Counted from the first letter of the stretch, positions 8,195-17,674 are shown. The stretch is 64,000 nucleotides of DNA from Pseudomonas chlororaphis (GCF_000783395.1 NZ_JSFK01000002.1:434001-498000); one strand, 5' to 3'. Numbers and translations are program-made. Notes: a model not told the origin generated them from the letters alone.

Positions 8195-8751
8195 TCCGCA
8201 AGAATCCTTCAGGTGATTTGCCACAGATTGCCGAGTCAGCCTACGTCGACAAGACCGCAATCATCTGCGGCAAAGTGGTGATCGGCGAGAACGTGTTCGT
8301 CGGTCCCTACGCGGTGATCCGCGCCGACGAAGTAGACGCCTCGGGTGAAATGGAGCCGATCACCATCGGCGCCAATTCGAATATCCAGGACGGCGTGGTC
8401 ATCCATTCCAAATCCGGCGCAGCAGTGACCATTGGTGAGTTCACTTCCATTGCCCACCGCTCGATCGTCCACGGCCCCTGCGTCGTGGGCGACCGCGTGT
8501 TCATCGGTTTCAACAGCGTGTTGTTCAACTGCATCGTCGGCAATGGTTGCGTGGTGCGGCACAACTCGGTGGTCGATGGTCGCGATTTGCCGGACGCCTT
8601 TTATGTGCCCTCTACTACTCGCATCGGCCCGAACACCGACCTCTCGTTATTCCCGTCAGTGAGTGTCAGCGCCTCGGAGTTTTCCGAAGATGTGGCGCGC
8701 ACCAATGTCGATCTGGTGCGCGGCTACAAAGCCTTGCAGAACGAGTTCTGA
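8191..8751 (+). CDS. gamma-carbonic anhydrase-like hexapeptide protein
   Basis: A 186-residue left-handed beta-helix protein of the gamma-carbonic anhydrase / CaiE family. Repeated hexapeptides (CGKVVIGENVFVGPYAVI and similar) cover residues 25-130. The three metal-ligand His are present at about residues 72, 89 and 94 (VVIH, AHRSIVH). It would interconvert CO2 and bicarbonate, possibly replacing a zinc beta-class enzyme when zinc is scarce, since gamma-class enzymes can work with iron; that role is inferred. P. aeruginosa has the equivalent gene (PA5540) next to folE2. Its start overlaps the binding-protein stop (ATGA). Confidence 0.85.
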   Translation: MIRKNPSGDLPQIAESAYVDKTAIICGKVVIGENVFVGPYAVIRADEVDASGEMEPITIGANSNIQDGVVIHSKSGAAVTIGEFTSIAHRSIVHGPCVVGDRVFIGFNSVLFNCIVGNGCVVRHNSVVDGRDLPDAFYVPSTTRIGPNTDLSLFPSVSVSASEFSEDVARTNVDLVRGYKALQNEF

Positions 8752-8754
8752 ACC

Positions 8755-10086
8755 ATGAGCAGCGTGCTGATTCGCAACGCAAGGCTGGTCAATGAAGGAC
8801 GCGAGTTCGACGGCGATCTATTGGTCAGCAACGGGCGCATCGTCAAGATTGCGCGCAGCATCGAAGGCGAAAACGCCACGGTGGAAATCGACGCGAATGG
8901 CCAATGGTTGCTGCCGGGAATGATTGACGACCAAGTGCACTTCCGTGAGCCCGGTGCGCCAGCCAAGGGCAGCATTCATAGCGAATCTCGGGCGGCGGTT
9001 GCCGGCGGCATCACCAGTTTCATGGACATGCCCAATACCAACCCGCCCACCCTCAGCCTCTCAGCGCTAGCCGACAAAAAGCGCCGGGCGGCGCTCGGTT
9101 CGGTGGCCAATTACGGCTTTCACTTTGGTGTGAGTCAGGACAACCTCGACACGGTTGCGGCGCTCAATCCCTGCGAAGTGGCTGGGGTGAAAGTGTTTAT
9201 GGGCGCGTCCACCGGCAACATGCTGGTGGATGATCCGCAAATTCTTGAGCGACTGTTCGCCGAGGTGCCAACGATCCTGTTGGCCCACTGCGAACACACG
9301 CCGAGCATCGACGCCAACGCGGCCAATCTGCGTGAGTTGTTCGGTGAGCGAATACCGCCCGGCGCTCACCCGCTTATCCGCAATGCCGAGGCGTGTTATC
9401 GATCCTCTTCCCTGGCGGTGGAGCTGGCGCAACGTCACGGCACGCGCCTGCATGTCTTGCACCTGACCACGGCGCGTGAACTGGCGTTGTTCGAGGACAA
9501 ACCCCTAGCGCAGAAACGCATCACCGCTGAAGTCTGTCTGCATCATTTGCTGTTTGATGATCGCGACTACGCTGCCCTCGGTAATCTGATCAAGTGCAAC
9601 CCGGCGATCAAGACTCAGGCCGATCGCGATGCGTTGCGCGCGGCCCTGAATAGCAATCTACTGGACGTGATCGGCAGCGATCATGCGCCGCATACCTGGG
9701 AGGAAAAGCAGCGACCTTACGCTCAGGCACCTTCGGGACTGCCACTGGTGCAGCATGCATTACCGGCACTGATGGAGCTGGTGGCGGATGGAATTTTGCC
9801 GATCACGACCTTGGTGGCGAAGACCAGCCATCGCGTCGCGGATCTGTTTGCGATTCCGGATCGTGGGTATTTGCGTGAGGGGTATTGGGCGGATCTGGTG
9901 CTGGTTGAACGGCAAACGCTGGAAGTCGATCGACAACCGATTCTGTCGCAGTGCGGATGGACACCGTTTGCCGGGCGCAGCTTTCGGCATCGGGTGAATA
10001 CGACGATTGTTTCGGGGCAGATTGCCTGGCGGGAGGGTCGAGTGAACGAGGGATGTCGCGGGTTGGCGCTACGATTTATGCGCTGA
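8755..10086 (+). CDS. pyrC2: dihydroorotase paralogue
   Basis: A type I dihydroorotase-family amidohydrolase that would convert carbamoyl-aspartate to dihydroorotate in pyrimidine synthesis. It has 443 residues. The usual HxH metal motif reads DDQVHFREPG (residues 58-67), so the first His is Gln. The bridging Lys (GVKVFMG, about residue 146), His ligands (AHCEH, LHVLHLT) and catalytic Asp (GSDHAPHT) are kept. It is the last gene of the Zur-linked run and matches PA5541 (pyrC2/pyrQ) of P. aeruginosa by context. The altered ligand may reflect an enzyme form suited to low zinc; this is inference. Confidence 0.87.
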   Translation: MSSVLIRNARLVNEGREFDGDLLVSNGRIVKIARSIEGENATVEIDANGQWLLPGMIDDQVHFREPGAPAKGSIHSESRAAVAGGITSFMDMPNTNPPTLSLSALADKKRRAALGSVANYGFHFGVSQDNLDTVAALNPCEVAGVKVFMGASTGNMLVDDPQILERLFAEVPTILLAHCEHTPSIDANAANLRELFGERIPPGAHPLIRNAEACYRSSSLAVELAQRHGTRLHVLHLTTARELALFEDKPLAQKRITAEVCLHHLLFDDRDYAALGNLIKCNPAIKTQADRDALRAALNSNLLDVIGSDHAPHTWEEKQRPYAQAPSGLPLVQHALPALMELVADGILPITTLVAKTSHRVADLFAIPDRGYLREGYWADLVLVERQTLEVDRQPILSQCGWTPFAGRSFRHRVNTTIVSGQIAWREGRVNEGCRGLALRFMR

Positions 10087-10099
10087 TTCAAAAAACCCA

Positions 10100-10190
10100 G
10101 TAGGAGCTGACGAGTGAAACGAGGCTGCGATCTTTTGATCTTGTTTTTTACAATCAAGATCAAAAGATCGCAGCGTGCCGCAGCGCCTAC
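10100..10190. repeat. REP-type inverted repeat with perfect 20-bp arms
   Basis: Perfect 20-bp arms (10124-10143 and 10155-10174, each containing GCGATCTTTTGATC or its complement) surround an 11-nt T-rich loop. Outer, less perfect arms GTAGGAGCTG and CAGCGCCTAC lie at 10100-10109 and 10181-10190. This is the common Pseudomonas REP pattern. It lies between the convergent pyrC2 and DUF3617 genes and could also end transcription both ways. Confidence 0.85.
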
Positions 10191-10201
10191 AGGAGATACA
10201 T

Positions 10202-10720
10202 TTAGGCGCGGGGTTTCACTGCGCCGCAGTCTTGGCCCAGCCACACCGCGCGAGTCTCGAGACTGCCCTTCTGGTTGATCCCGATCGCGTTGAACGTGCC
10301 GTTGGCCACGGTGGTGAACTCACGATCACTGAGGAACGTCGCCACCCCGGTGCCCTGCGCTTTCGGGCAACTGAAACGAAATTTCCATTGGTTGCCCGTG
10401 CGATCAGTGATCTGCTGTTTGCAACCCGATTGCGGGTCGGCCAACGGAATATCGTTGGTCGCCACTTGCTGCGGCGTCAGACAGGCACGAATGCCCTTGC
10501 CGCCGATATTGATCCCGTTCTTTTCCAGCGCTGCACGCTGTTGCGGGGTCATCTGACCTTGCAGCTGGCCAAGGATCGATTGCACATCCATCGGCTGGTC
10601 ATCGACCTTGACGTTGCTCGATGTCATTTCCCACAGCCCCGGCTGCAGCATCTGCGCCTGCGCAACCACCGGCAATGCCAAACCCAGGCCCAGCGCCAAA
10701 CCCAGCAGACGAACGTTCAT
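10202..10720 (-). CDS. DUF3617 family periplasmic protein
   Basis: A 172-residue exported protein of the DUF3617 family, whose function is unknown. A signal peptide covers residues 1-22 (ending VVAQA). The family pattern begins right after it with LQPGLWEMTS. Four Cys lie in the mature part (ACLTP, SGCKQ, FSCPK, QDCGAV). Convergent with pyrC2 and separated from it by a large hairpin repeat; divergent from the cardiolipin synthase gene. Confidence 0.85.
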   Translation of the reverse strand: MNVRLLGLALGLGLALPVVAQAQMLQPGLWEMTSSNVKVDDQPMDVQSILGQLQGQMTPQQRAALEKNGINIGGKGIRACLTPQQVATNDIPLADPQSGCKQQITDRTGNQWKFRFSCPKAQGTGVATFLSDREFTTVANGTFNAIGINQKGSLETRAVWLGQDCGAVKPRA

Positions 10721-10851
10721 CGAAAAACTCCTGATCAGTAGTGGCCGTTAGACGTCGGCCGATTGCTTCGGTTCATGCACCAATTAAATAGCGACATTCG
10801 CGACAGAACATGGTCTGTTAAGCATTGAATCTTCCGGAGCAAGGCTGCCCC

Positions 10852-12291
10852 ATGGATTATTTTGGACCGCACATTTTCGGTTATCTGATTGCCCTGATAC
10901 ACACCCTCGGCTTGATCGCTGCCATTCACGCGGTGCTCACCGTACGCACGGCTCAAGGCTCGATCGCTTGGGCATTGTCGCTGATCTTCATTCCCTACCT
11001 CACGCTAATTCCGTACCTGGTGTTTGGCCGCAGTACCTTCGATGGTTACATCAAGGCGCGGCGTCAGGCCAACGAACAGATGCGTCAGGCGATCTCCGAA
11101 CTGAACTGGCGCCCGTGGGTGGAAGAGGCCCTGACCGCGCGCGCCTCGAATGCCTACGCCTCGTTACGCGCGATGCCCAAACTGGGGCGCATGCCGTGTC
11201 TGGCGAACAACGAAGTGCAATTGCTGGTTAATGGTGCCGCCACCTTCGAGGCGATCTTCCAGGCCATCGATCAGGCGAAAGAAGCGGTGCTGATCCAGTT
11301 TTTCATCATTCACGATGATCGGCTCGGCCAGCGCTTGCGTGATTTGCTACTGAAGAAGGCTGCTGAAGGCGTATCTGTTCACCTGCTCTACGACCGCATC
11401 GGCAGTCACGCGCTGCCCCACAGTTATGTGCAGGCATTGCGCGATGGCGGCGTTGAGGTCAAAGCCTTCGCCACGCGCAGCGGCTGGCTCAATCGCTTTC
11501 AGGTCAACTTCCGTAACCACCGCAAGATCGTCGTGGTCGACGGCGTGGTGGGATTTGTCGGCGGGCATAACGTCGGCGATGAGTACATGGGCGAAAAACC
11601 ACCGCTGGCACCGTGGCGCGATACCCATGTGAGAGTACGTGGCCCGGTGGTCGCGTGCATGCAGGAGTCGTTTGCCGAAGACTGGTTCTGGGCTGCGCGT
11701 ACCCTGCCGCCGCTGATCCTGCCCGACGAATACCCGGATGACGGCGTGCTCTGCCAATTGCTCGCCAGCGGCCCGGCTGATGCCTATGAAACCTGCTCGC
11801 TGTTTTTTGTCGAAGCGATCCATGCGGCGACCGAACGGGTGTGGATCACCAGCCCGTACTTCATCCCCGATGAAGCGGTATTCGCAGCGTTAAGATTGGC
11901 GGTGTTGCGCGGCGTCGATGTGCGTCTGCTACTGCCGTCGCGCCCCGATCACCGCATCGTCTACGCCGCGTCCAGTCTCTACGCTTTTGAAGCCGTGCGC
12001 GCCGGCGTGCGGGTGTTCCGTTACGAACCCGGTTTCCTGCATCAGAAAGTGGTGTTGATCGACAGCGAGATCAGCGCCATCGGCAGCGCCAATCTGGACA
12101 ACCGTTCATTTCGGCTGAATTTCGAAGTGATGCTGCTGACCGTCGACAGCGACTTCGCCGACAGTGTGGAAAACATGCTCAAAGCGGATTTCGAACAAGC
12201 CTACGAAATCGCCAAAGAAGAAAGCCGGGAGATCCACCGCCTGCAACAAGTCGGCATGCGGATCGCCCGGCTGATTTCGCCGATTCTCTAA
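10852..12291 (+). CDS. cls: cardiolipin synthase
   Basis: A phospholipase D superfamily enzyme that joins two phosphatidylglycerol molecules into cardiolipin at the inner membrane. Two N-terminal membrane helices (about residues 5-25 and 38-58) precede two catalytic HKD regions. These read [19 protein letters not shown] in the middle and [20 protein letters not shown] near the C-terminus. At 479 residues it matches the usual ClsA length. ATG 10852 is chosen because AAGG lies about 7 nt upstream and the first membrane helix starts there; the TTG-type start at 10825 is rejected. A terminator follows at once. Confidence 0.93.
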   Translation: MDYFGPHIFGYLIALIHTLGLIAAIHAVLTVRTAQGSIAWALSLIFIPYLTLIPYLVFGRSTFDGYIKARRQANEQMRQAISELNWRPWVEEALTARASNAYASLRAMPKLGRMPCLANNEVQLLVNGAATFEAIFQAIDQAKEAVLIQFFIIHDDRLGQRLRDLLLKKAAEGVSVHLLYDRIGSHALPHSYVQALRDGGVEVKAFATRSGWLNRFQVNFRNHRKIVVVDGVVGFVGGHNVGDEYMGEKPPLAPWRDTHVRVRGPVVACMQESFAEDWFWAARTLPPLILPDEYPDDGVLCQLLASGPADAYETCSLFFVEAIHAATERVWITSPYFIPDEAVFAALRLAVLRGVDVRLLLPSRPDHRIVYAASSLYAFEAVRAGVRVFRYEPGFLHQKVVLIDSEISAIGSANLDNRSFRLNFEVMLLTVDSDFADSVENMLKADFEQAYEIAKEESREIHRLQQVGMRIARLISPIL

Positions 12292-12320
12292 AATCCCCTC
12301 TCCCTGAGGTAGAGGGGATT
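12292..12320. terminator. bidirectional rho-independent terminator between cls and cfa
   Basis: Arms AATCCCCTCT and AGAGGGGATT form a perfect 10-bp stem around a 9-nt loop. It starts right after the cls stop codon and ends 8 bp before the cfa stop on the other strand. The outer A/T bases supply short T runs, so it could serve both convergent genes. Confidence 0.8.
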
Positions 12321-12328
12321 ATTCAATG

Positions 12329-13516
12329 TTAAGGGTTATAGATGTCGTCGCGAGTCCACGGCAGTTCATGGCTGCCGTCCGGATGTGCCTTCACCGCGAG
12401 GATCTGGTGCAGATTGATCCAGCCACGCGCGAACGCGTAGGCGCAACCGGCCAGGTACAAACGCCAGATGCGCAGCGCTTGATCCGGCACCAGTTTGCCC
12501 GCGGCCTCGAGATTGTCCTCCAGCCGCTCGCTCCAGTGATCCAGCGTGCGCGCGTAATGCAGCCGCAGACTTTCGACGTCGACAATCTCAAGGCCCGCTT
12601 CGCTGATCTCGGCCGAGATCATCGCCAGGTGCGGTAACTCACCGTTGGGGAATACGTATTTCTCGATGAATTCCCCGGCACCGCGTCCCACCGGACGACC
12701 ATCAGTGTGTTTGGCGGTGATGCCATGGTTCATCACCAGACCGCCCTCCTTCACCGCGCCGAACAGGGTTTTGCAGTACTCGGCGAGATTGGCGTGGCCG
12801 ACGTGTTCGAACATGCCGACGCTGACGACCTTGTCGAAACGCCCGTCCTGGGGCAGATCGCGGTAGTCGAGCAACTGCAGCTCGATCTGCTCTTCCAGGC
12901 CTTCGGCTTTGACCCGCTCGCGTGCCAGCTCAAGCTGTTCATTGCTCAGGGTGATGCCGAAGACCTTGGCACCGAATTCTCGAGCGGCATACCGTGCCAG
13001 CCCACCCCAACCGCAGCCGACATCCAGCAGATAGTCACCCGGCTGCAAACGCAGCTTGCGGCACAGATGACGGAATTTGGCTTGTTGCGCTTGCTCAAGC
13101 GTTTCGCTGCCCGTTTCGAAATACGCGCAGGAATACGCCATGTCGCTGTCCAGCCAGAGCTGGTAGAACGCATTGGACAGGTCGTAATGGTAGGAGATGG
13201 CTTTGGCGTCGGTTTCCTTGTCGTGCAGCGAACGCACGGGGTTACTGTCTTCATCTTCACCGAGCAAAGCATTGCTCAATTCGTCGCAGACCCGGATGAC
13301 TTCGCTGATCGAGCCCTCCAGTTCGAGTTTGCCTTCCACGAATGCCGCTCCGAGCGCATCAAGGCTAGGATGGGTGAACTGAGTGACCATCTGCGGGTCC
13401 TTGACCACGATGGTAACGCTGGGCGCCGGCCCCAGATTGAACTCATGGCCGTCCCAGAGCCGCAGTCGAAGCGGTAGCTGCAGATTCTGTAAGGCCGGTG
13501 GAAGTTGCGCGAGCAT
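12329..13516 (-). CDS. cfa: cyclopropane-fatty-acyl-phospholipid synthase
   Basis: Transfers a methylene group from S-adenosylmethionine to double bonds of membrane phospholipid acyl chains. It has 395 residues. The SAM-binding motif LLDVGCGWGG is near residue 170. Typical family segments AISYHYDLSNAFYQLWLD, VSVGMFEHVG and FIEKYVFPNGELP are present. The ATG at 13516 (MLAQLPP) follows a GGGGGA Shine-Dalgarno; the earlier start at 13561 is rejected. It faces cls, so two membrane-lipid enzymes share this spot. A hairpin lies about 60 bp upstream of the start. Confidence 0.92.
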   Translation of the reverse strand: MLAQLPPALQNLQLPLRLRLWDGHEFNLGPAPSVTIVVKDPQMVTQFTHPSLDALGAAFVEGKLELEGSISEVIRVCDELSNALLGEDEDSNPVRSLHDKETDAKAISYHYDLSNAFYQLWLDSDMAYSCAYFETGSETLEQAQQAKFRHLCRKLRLQPGDYLLDVGCGWGGLARYAAREFGAKVFGITLSNEQLELARERVKAEGLEEQIELQLLDYRDLPQDGRFDKVVSVGMFEHVGHANLAEYCKTLFGAVKEGGLVMNHGITAKHTDGRPVGRGAGEFIEKYVFPNGELPHLAMISAEISEAGLEIVDVESLRLHYARTLDHWSERLEDNLEAAGKLVPDQALRIWRLYLAGCAYAFARGWINLHQILAVKAHPDGSHELPWTRDDIYNP

Positions 13517-13576
13517 GGAAAATCCCCCTTGTTTCAGACGTCTGATCTGAGGGTAGACCATCCTTGAAAAATAGCA

Positions 13577-13595
13577 GGCTATCGATTTGATAGCC
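13577..13595 (-). terminator. hairpin, possible terminator of the SPFH-hmtA operon
   Basis: GGCTATC and GATAGCC form a 7-bp stem with a 5-nt loop. On the minus strand it is followed by a TGCTATTTTTC tract. It lies about 90 bp after the P-type ATPase stop and upstream of cfa. The T run is offset by a few bases, so the terminator role is tentative. Confidence 0.5.
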
Positions 13596-13683
13596 GCCGA
13601 CTATGAACCTGGAATGCTGCTTGATCCGTTTTCAATGCACCTGAGCTGAGGACACACAGCCCGGTGCGCAGTTCAAAAAATGA

Positions 13684-15591
13684 TCAATTCTGCTCTTTGA
13701 TCTTTAGCAGAGGCTCCTGAAAACGCAACAGACGACCGGCGTTCCCCAGCACCAGCAACGTGCTGAGGTTGTGCAGCAGTGCGGCGATCATGGCCCCGGC
13801 AGCGCCGAGCCAACCGAAGGCGGCGAACACGACGATCGCCAGAGTCCAGCCCAGACCAATGATCACATTGACCTGCAACGTCCTGCGACACTGACGACTG
13901 AGCCGCACACAAGTGCCGAGACGACGCAGATCGCTGCCAATCAAGACGATGTCAGCCGAGGCCAGCGCGATATCCGCCCCTCCTGCGCCCATCGCTACAC
14001 CGACCACGCCCGCCTTGAGCGCGAGCGAATCGTTGATGCCGTCGCCCACCACCATTGGCCGGAAGCCGTTGTCGATTTCCTTGAGCACGCGATTGAGTTT
14101 GTCTTCGGGCAAGGCCTGGGCCTGGACTTCGTGCAAACCGACATCACGCGCCAGAGTCTGGGCCACGCTCTGACGATCCCCGGTCAGCAGCAGTTGCCGC
14201 CCAAGGCCCAGTTCACGCAATTCGCCGAGGGCAAAGCGGGCTTCCGGCTTGACCGTGTCTGCCAACAACAACCAGGCGAGGAATTCACCGTTCAGGGCCA
14301 GTCCGGCGATCGGTCCATCGTGCTCAGGGACCGCGGTGGTTGCGATCCCCAACTGCGCGAACAATTCCGGTCGGCCGAGCGCCGCTTCGCCCTGCTCCGT
14401 CATCGCCACCACGCCGAGGCCTTGGCGTTCGTGGATATCGCTCAGCGGTAAACATTCTTCCTGACCGACTAACCCCGCAAGCGCACGACTGACCGGGTGA
14501 CTGCTTGCCGCGCCGAGACTGGCGGCGAGCGCCATGACCGTGGAAGACTCTGCGCGCGGGCTATTGATCGACTGCAAGCGGAGAGTGCCGTAAGTCAGAG
14601 TTCCGGTCTTATCGACGACCAGAGAAGTGAGGTCAGCCAGTTCTTCAAGAAACGCCGAACTGCGGATCAGAATGCCGTGGCGTGCCGCTACCGCGACACC
14701 GGCAATCGCCGTGGCCGGTGCCGACAGCACCAACGCGCATGGACAGGCTGCCACCAGCACGGCTAGCATCGCTTGGGCGTCGTGGGTGATAAACCAGGTC
14801 ACCGCCGCCAGCAGCAACACCAGCACCATGTAGCTGCCCGCATAACGTTCGAGCAAACGAGTGATCGGTGGCTTCGAGCGCTCAGCGTTTTGCATCAGCG
14901 CGATGACTTTGCCCAGTGTCGACTCGTCGCCAGTGCGCGTCACTTCGATCCGCAGCAGACCGTCGAGGTTGATCGCACCACCGAACACCGTCATGCCGAC
15001 GCCCGCTTCGACCGGTACCGATTCACCGGTAATAGAAGCCGTATCGAGACTCGCCTGGCCGGACAGCACCCGACCGTCCGCCGGCACCCGATCACCCGCA
15101 CGTACCTCGACCATGTCGCCGGCCTTCAGCGTGGCGTTATCCACTTCGATGATCGTGCCATCAGCCTGAACCTTGCGCGCATGGCTGCGGGTCAGTTGAC
15201 CGAGGGCGTGAATCGCTTCCTGCGAACCAATGACACTGCGCTCTTCCAACACATGGCCGAAGATCATGATGATCGGCAGCAGTGCCGCCGTCAGCAGATC
15301 ACCGGTCGCCCACGCGCCGAGCATGGCCAGGGCAATCAGTTGATCGGTGATGCCATGCAGGCTCGGATAGCGAAGGCTGAACCACGCTGAACGCATCACC
15401 GGTACGGCCACCAATAAGGAAGCAAAACCGAGCAGCAATTGGCTGACCCCGGTTTGCTCCGGAACCCACCAGCGCCAGATCAGACCCAAGCCAAGCAGAC
15501 CCAGCGCGAGCATGGCCAAGGTAAGTTGCCGTGCAGCGCGGCGTTGTTCGGCGGAGGACAACAGGCTGGGTGCGGCAGTCGTCGCAGTCAT
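13684..15591 (-). CDS. hmtA: P1B-type heavy-metal ATPase (HmtA-like)
   Basis: An inner-membrane metal-transporting P-type ATPase of 635 residues. Motifs in order: TGES in the actuator domain (about residue 195), the transmembrane metal site CPC in VAACPCALVLSAPAT (about 285), the phosphorylation site DKTGTLT (about 328), the HP motif SSHPVSRAL and the hinge GDGIND. There is no N-terminal CxxC heavy-metal-binding domain. In P. aeruginosa the equivalent HmtA was reported to take up zinc and copper, and it lies behind the same SPFH genes. Its ATG overlaps the upstream stop by four bases. Zur control is inferred from the box at 19670-19684. Confidence 0.88.
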   Translation of the reverse strand: MTATTAAPSLLSSAEQRRAARQLTLAMLALGLLGLGLIWRWWVPEQTGVSQLLLGFASLLVAVPVMRSAWFSLRYPSLHGITDQLIALAMLGAWATGDLLTAALLPIIMIFGHVLEERSVIGSQEAIHALGQLTRSHARKVQADGTIIEVDNATLKAGDMVEVRAGDRVPADGRVLSGQASLDTASITGESVPVEAGVGMTVFGGAINLDGLLRIEVTRTGDESTLGKVIALMQNAERSKPPITRLLERYAGSYMVLVLLLAAVTWFITHDAQAMLAVLVAACPCALVLSAPATAIAGVAVAARHGILIRSSAFLEELADLTSLVVDKTGTLTYGTLRLQSINSPRAESSTVMALAASLGAASSHPVSRALAGLVGQEECLPLSDIHERQGLGVVAMTEQGEAALGRPELFAQLGIATTAVPEHDGPIAGLALNGEFLAWLLLADTVKPEARFALGELRELGLGRQLLLTGDRQSVAQTLARDVGLHEVQAQALPEDKLNRVLKEIDNGFRPMVVGDGINDSLALKAGVVGVAMGAGGADIALASADIVLIGSDLRRLGTCVRLSRQCRRTLQVNVIIGLGWTLAIVVFAAFGWLGAAGAMIAALLHNLSTLLVLGNAGRLLRFQEPLLKIKEQN

Positions 15592-16637
15592 TTACTGGCT
15601 CCCTGAATGATCAGGCGGGAATCGTCTTTCGGGTTGACCGTGGTCACCGAACCGGCCGCACCGAGAATCTTCGGCATGCGCTCGCGGTAAAGGCGCAGGA
15701 GCATTTGCGGATCGGTGGCGCTGGCCAGACTCGATACTGTGGCGGTGTCGGCAGCAGCCTTGGCCAGGCGCTCACCCGCCTGCGCGTGAGCGACTTGCAG
15801 CGTACGGTCGGCTTGTTCGTTGGCAGTCTGAGTGAGTTTCTCAGCGTCCGTGCGTGCATTAGCCACGGCTTTGTCAGCTTGCTGGCTGGCCGTTAGAACC
15901 GCGTTGAACGCACTGACCGCCGGAGCCGGCAGACTCGATTGCACATCGACCCGCGCCACTTCGATGCCGATGCCCTGCCCGCTCGCCTTCAACTCGGCCA
16001 AGCGTTTGTTGATGCCTTGCACCAGATCACCGCGCAGTCTTTCACGGCGTGCGGCCGCTTGATTGTCAGTGCCGATCAACTCCGGGCGCGCGACCAGAAT
16101 GGTGTCCAGATCCCGCGCGGCAGTCAGCGCCACGGCGCTGCGGGTGACCAATCGATCCAGGGCTGGCAGCACATGATCGGCCTGCAATACGAAGTCGTAA
16201 GGGTCGCTGACTTTGTAAAACACCCGCACATCGAGCTGCACTACGCCGGCATCGCCGGTCAATAAATAACCAGATCCAGCCAGCGCATCGCTCAGCGGTA
16301 CGGCGAACGAAGCGACACGATCAGCCTTCAGTGCTTCATCGCTGCGTAACAGGTTTTCCACTCGACGCTCAATGACTCGGTCCGCTGCCGGCAGCAAAAT
16401 CACCTGTTCGAACGGCTGTGGCCAGGCCAATAACAGACCGGCATTCTGGATGCGATCAAGTGCACCGAAATGCAAAACCACCGCACGACTCTGCGGGTCG
16501 ATCTGCCGCACATTAGAAAATGCCCACGCCAGCGCGGCCAATACTGTCACCGCATACAGGGCAAAAAACGCCAAACGCCCAGCCTGAATCCACGGACTGT
16601 TCAGCGAATGTGTTCCACGTGGAACTTCATCACTCAT
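15588..16637 (-). CDS. SPFH/Band 7 protein, HflC/HflK-like (Zur-linked)
   Basis: A membrane-anchored SPFH-domain protein of 349 residues. One transmembrane segment (about 22-42) is followed by the SPFH domain (about 48-230) and an Ala/Gln-rich coiled coil (about 235-300). General HflK/HflC proteins form large rings around FtsH; this one belongs to a separate Zur-linked paralogue set. It overlaps both neighbours by four bases, so expression is tightly coupled. A parS palindrome covers its codons for EVPRGT at the N-terminus. Its molecular role is unknown; a scaffold for the HmtA ATPase is one idea. Confidence 0.82.
   Translation of the reverse strand: MSDEVPRGTHSLNSPWIQAGRLAFFALYAVTVLAALAWAFSNVRQIDPQSRAVVLHFGALDRIQNAGLLLAWPQPFEQVILLPAADRVIERRVENLLRSDEALKADRVASFAVPLSDALAGSGYLLTGDAGVVQLDVRVFYKVSDPYDFVLQADHVLPALDRLVTRSAVALTAARDLDTILVARPELIGTDNQAAARRERLRGDLVQGINKRLAELKASGQGIGIEVARVDVQSSLPAPAVSAFNAVLTASQQADKAVANARTDAEKLTQTANEQADRTLQVAHAQAGERLAKAAADTATVSSLASATDPQMLLRLYRERMPKILGAAGSVTTVNPKDDSRLIIQGASK
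16611..16626. other. parS: parS site
   Basis: TGTTCCACGTGGAACT carries the exact core GTTCCACGTGGAAC. It lies inside the second SPFH gene near its start codon, about 11 kb from the site in folE2. Confidence 0.82.
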
Positions 16638-17674
16638 GGCTGTGATCCGGGTTTGCTGTCGAGTGTCGGTGGGCCATCGACCAGCACGCGGAATGGCGCG
16701 GCGTCGGTGCGCAGAATCAATTTGGTGTCCGGTGTGACAATGGTGCCGAGAGTGTCCAGCGAGCGCAGCAAATTGTAGAGCTGTGGTGAACTGGCGTAGG
16801 CGCGGCCATAGATCTGCGCCGCTTCGACCCGGGATTGCGCTTCGATTTCTGCTGCTTTCACTGTGGCATCGGCTTGAACGATCCGGGCATCACGCTCGGC
16901 AGCAGAGCGGATTTGTGCAGCTTCACGTTTACCGATGGCCGTACGCTCCGTAGCGATGGTTTCACGCTCGGCGCGCATACGATCGACGGTGGCAGTCAGC
17001 GTCACCGACGGCAGGGTCAATCGCTCGATACCAACCTGAACCACCCGCACTCCATAGGTCGCGAGCAATTGCTGATCGATCTGCTCGCGCAGTTGCGCTT
17101 CGAAATCGGCGATGCGTACCTGACTGGCATCGGTGTTGACCAGATTCGCCAGATCGAAGCTGCTGGCGGTGGTTTCCAGCGCCGAGCCGACAAAGGTACG
17201 AATCTGCCGCGCCGCTTCATCCGGTTGATTCTGCACCGCGCGCATAAAGCGCTGTACATTGTCCGGATCACCCTGTACCTGCCACGCGACGTAGGCTTGC
17301 ACAATGATGCGCAAACCGTCGCGCGTGCCGACATCCTGCAAGCCACTGGAGGTGGTGCGCAGACGCAAATCCACCGGTATCGCCGCCTCGAACGGTGCCG
17401 GCCAGCGCCAGCTCAAACCTGGGTCAAGCAGCACCCGCGATGGATTACCGAAACGGGTAATGACCGTGGCTTCGCCGGAACGCACTTGCACCAGGCTCGC
17501 CGCCGCAATGGCAAACGCCACCAACAAGGCTGCCCAGCCCATCCGTCGCCACGGAAAAGGCCCGGCCTCTTCCGGTGCACCATGGTGATGATGGCCATGA
17601 TGATGGTGATGCCCGCCGTGACCGTGATCGTGGCCGCTGTGGTCATGATGATCGTGTGTGTGCGACTGGCTCAA
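16634..17674 (-). CDS. SPFH/Band 7 protein with His-rich N-terminus (Zur-linked)
   Basis: A 346-residue HflC/HflK-like protein. The first 31 residues contain 17 His with Asp and Gly, a likely cytoplasmic metal-binding tail. A transmembrane helix follows (about 46-64), then the SPFH domain (about 66-245) and a charged Ala/Glu-rich coiled coil (about 230-290). The His tail, Zur box and P1B ATPase in the same operon point to zinc handling at the membrane, but no function is established. It overlaps the genes on both sides by four bases. Confidence 0.84.
   Translation of the reverse strand: MSQSHTHDHHDHSGHDHGHGGHHHHHGHHHHGAPEEAGPFPWRRMGWAALLVAFAIAAASLVQVRSGEATVITRFGNPSRVLLDPGLSWRWPAPFEAAIPVDLRLRTTSSGLQDVGTRDGLRIIVQAYVAWQVQGDPDNVQRFMRAVQNQPDEAARQIRTFVGSALETTASSFDLANLVNTDASQVRIADFEAQLREQIDQQLLATYGVRVVQVGIERLTLPSVTLTATVDRMRAERETIATERTAIGKREAAQIRSAAERDARIVQADATVKAAEIEAQSRVEAAQIYGRAYASSPQLYNLLRSLDTLGTIVTPDTKLILRTDAAPFRVLVDGPPTLDSKPGSQP

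Noticed and set aside
10100..10190. repeat considered as a CRISPR or IS end
   Set aside because: A single palindromic unit of known REP type; no spacer array, direct repeats or transposase gene nearby.
15588..17674. SPFH genes as the general hflK-hflC pair for FtsH
   Set aside because: They lack the hflX-hfq context, carry a His-rich tail and polytopic partner, and are coupled to a metal ATPase behind a Zur box, so they are a separate paralogue set.
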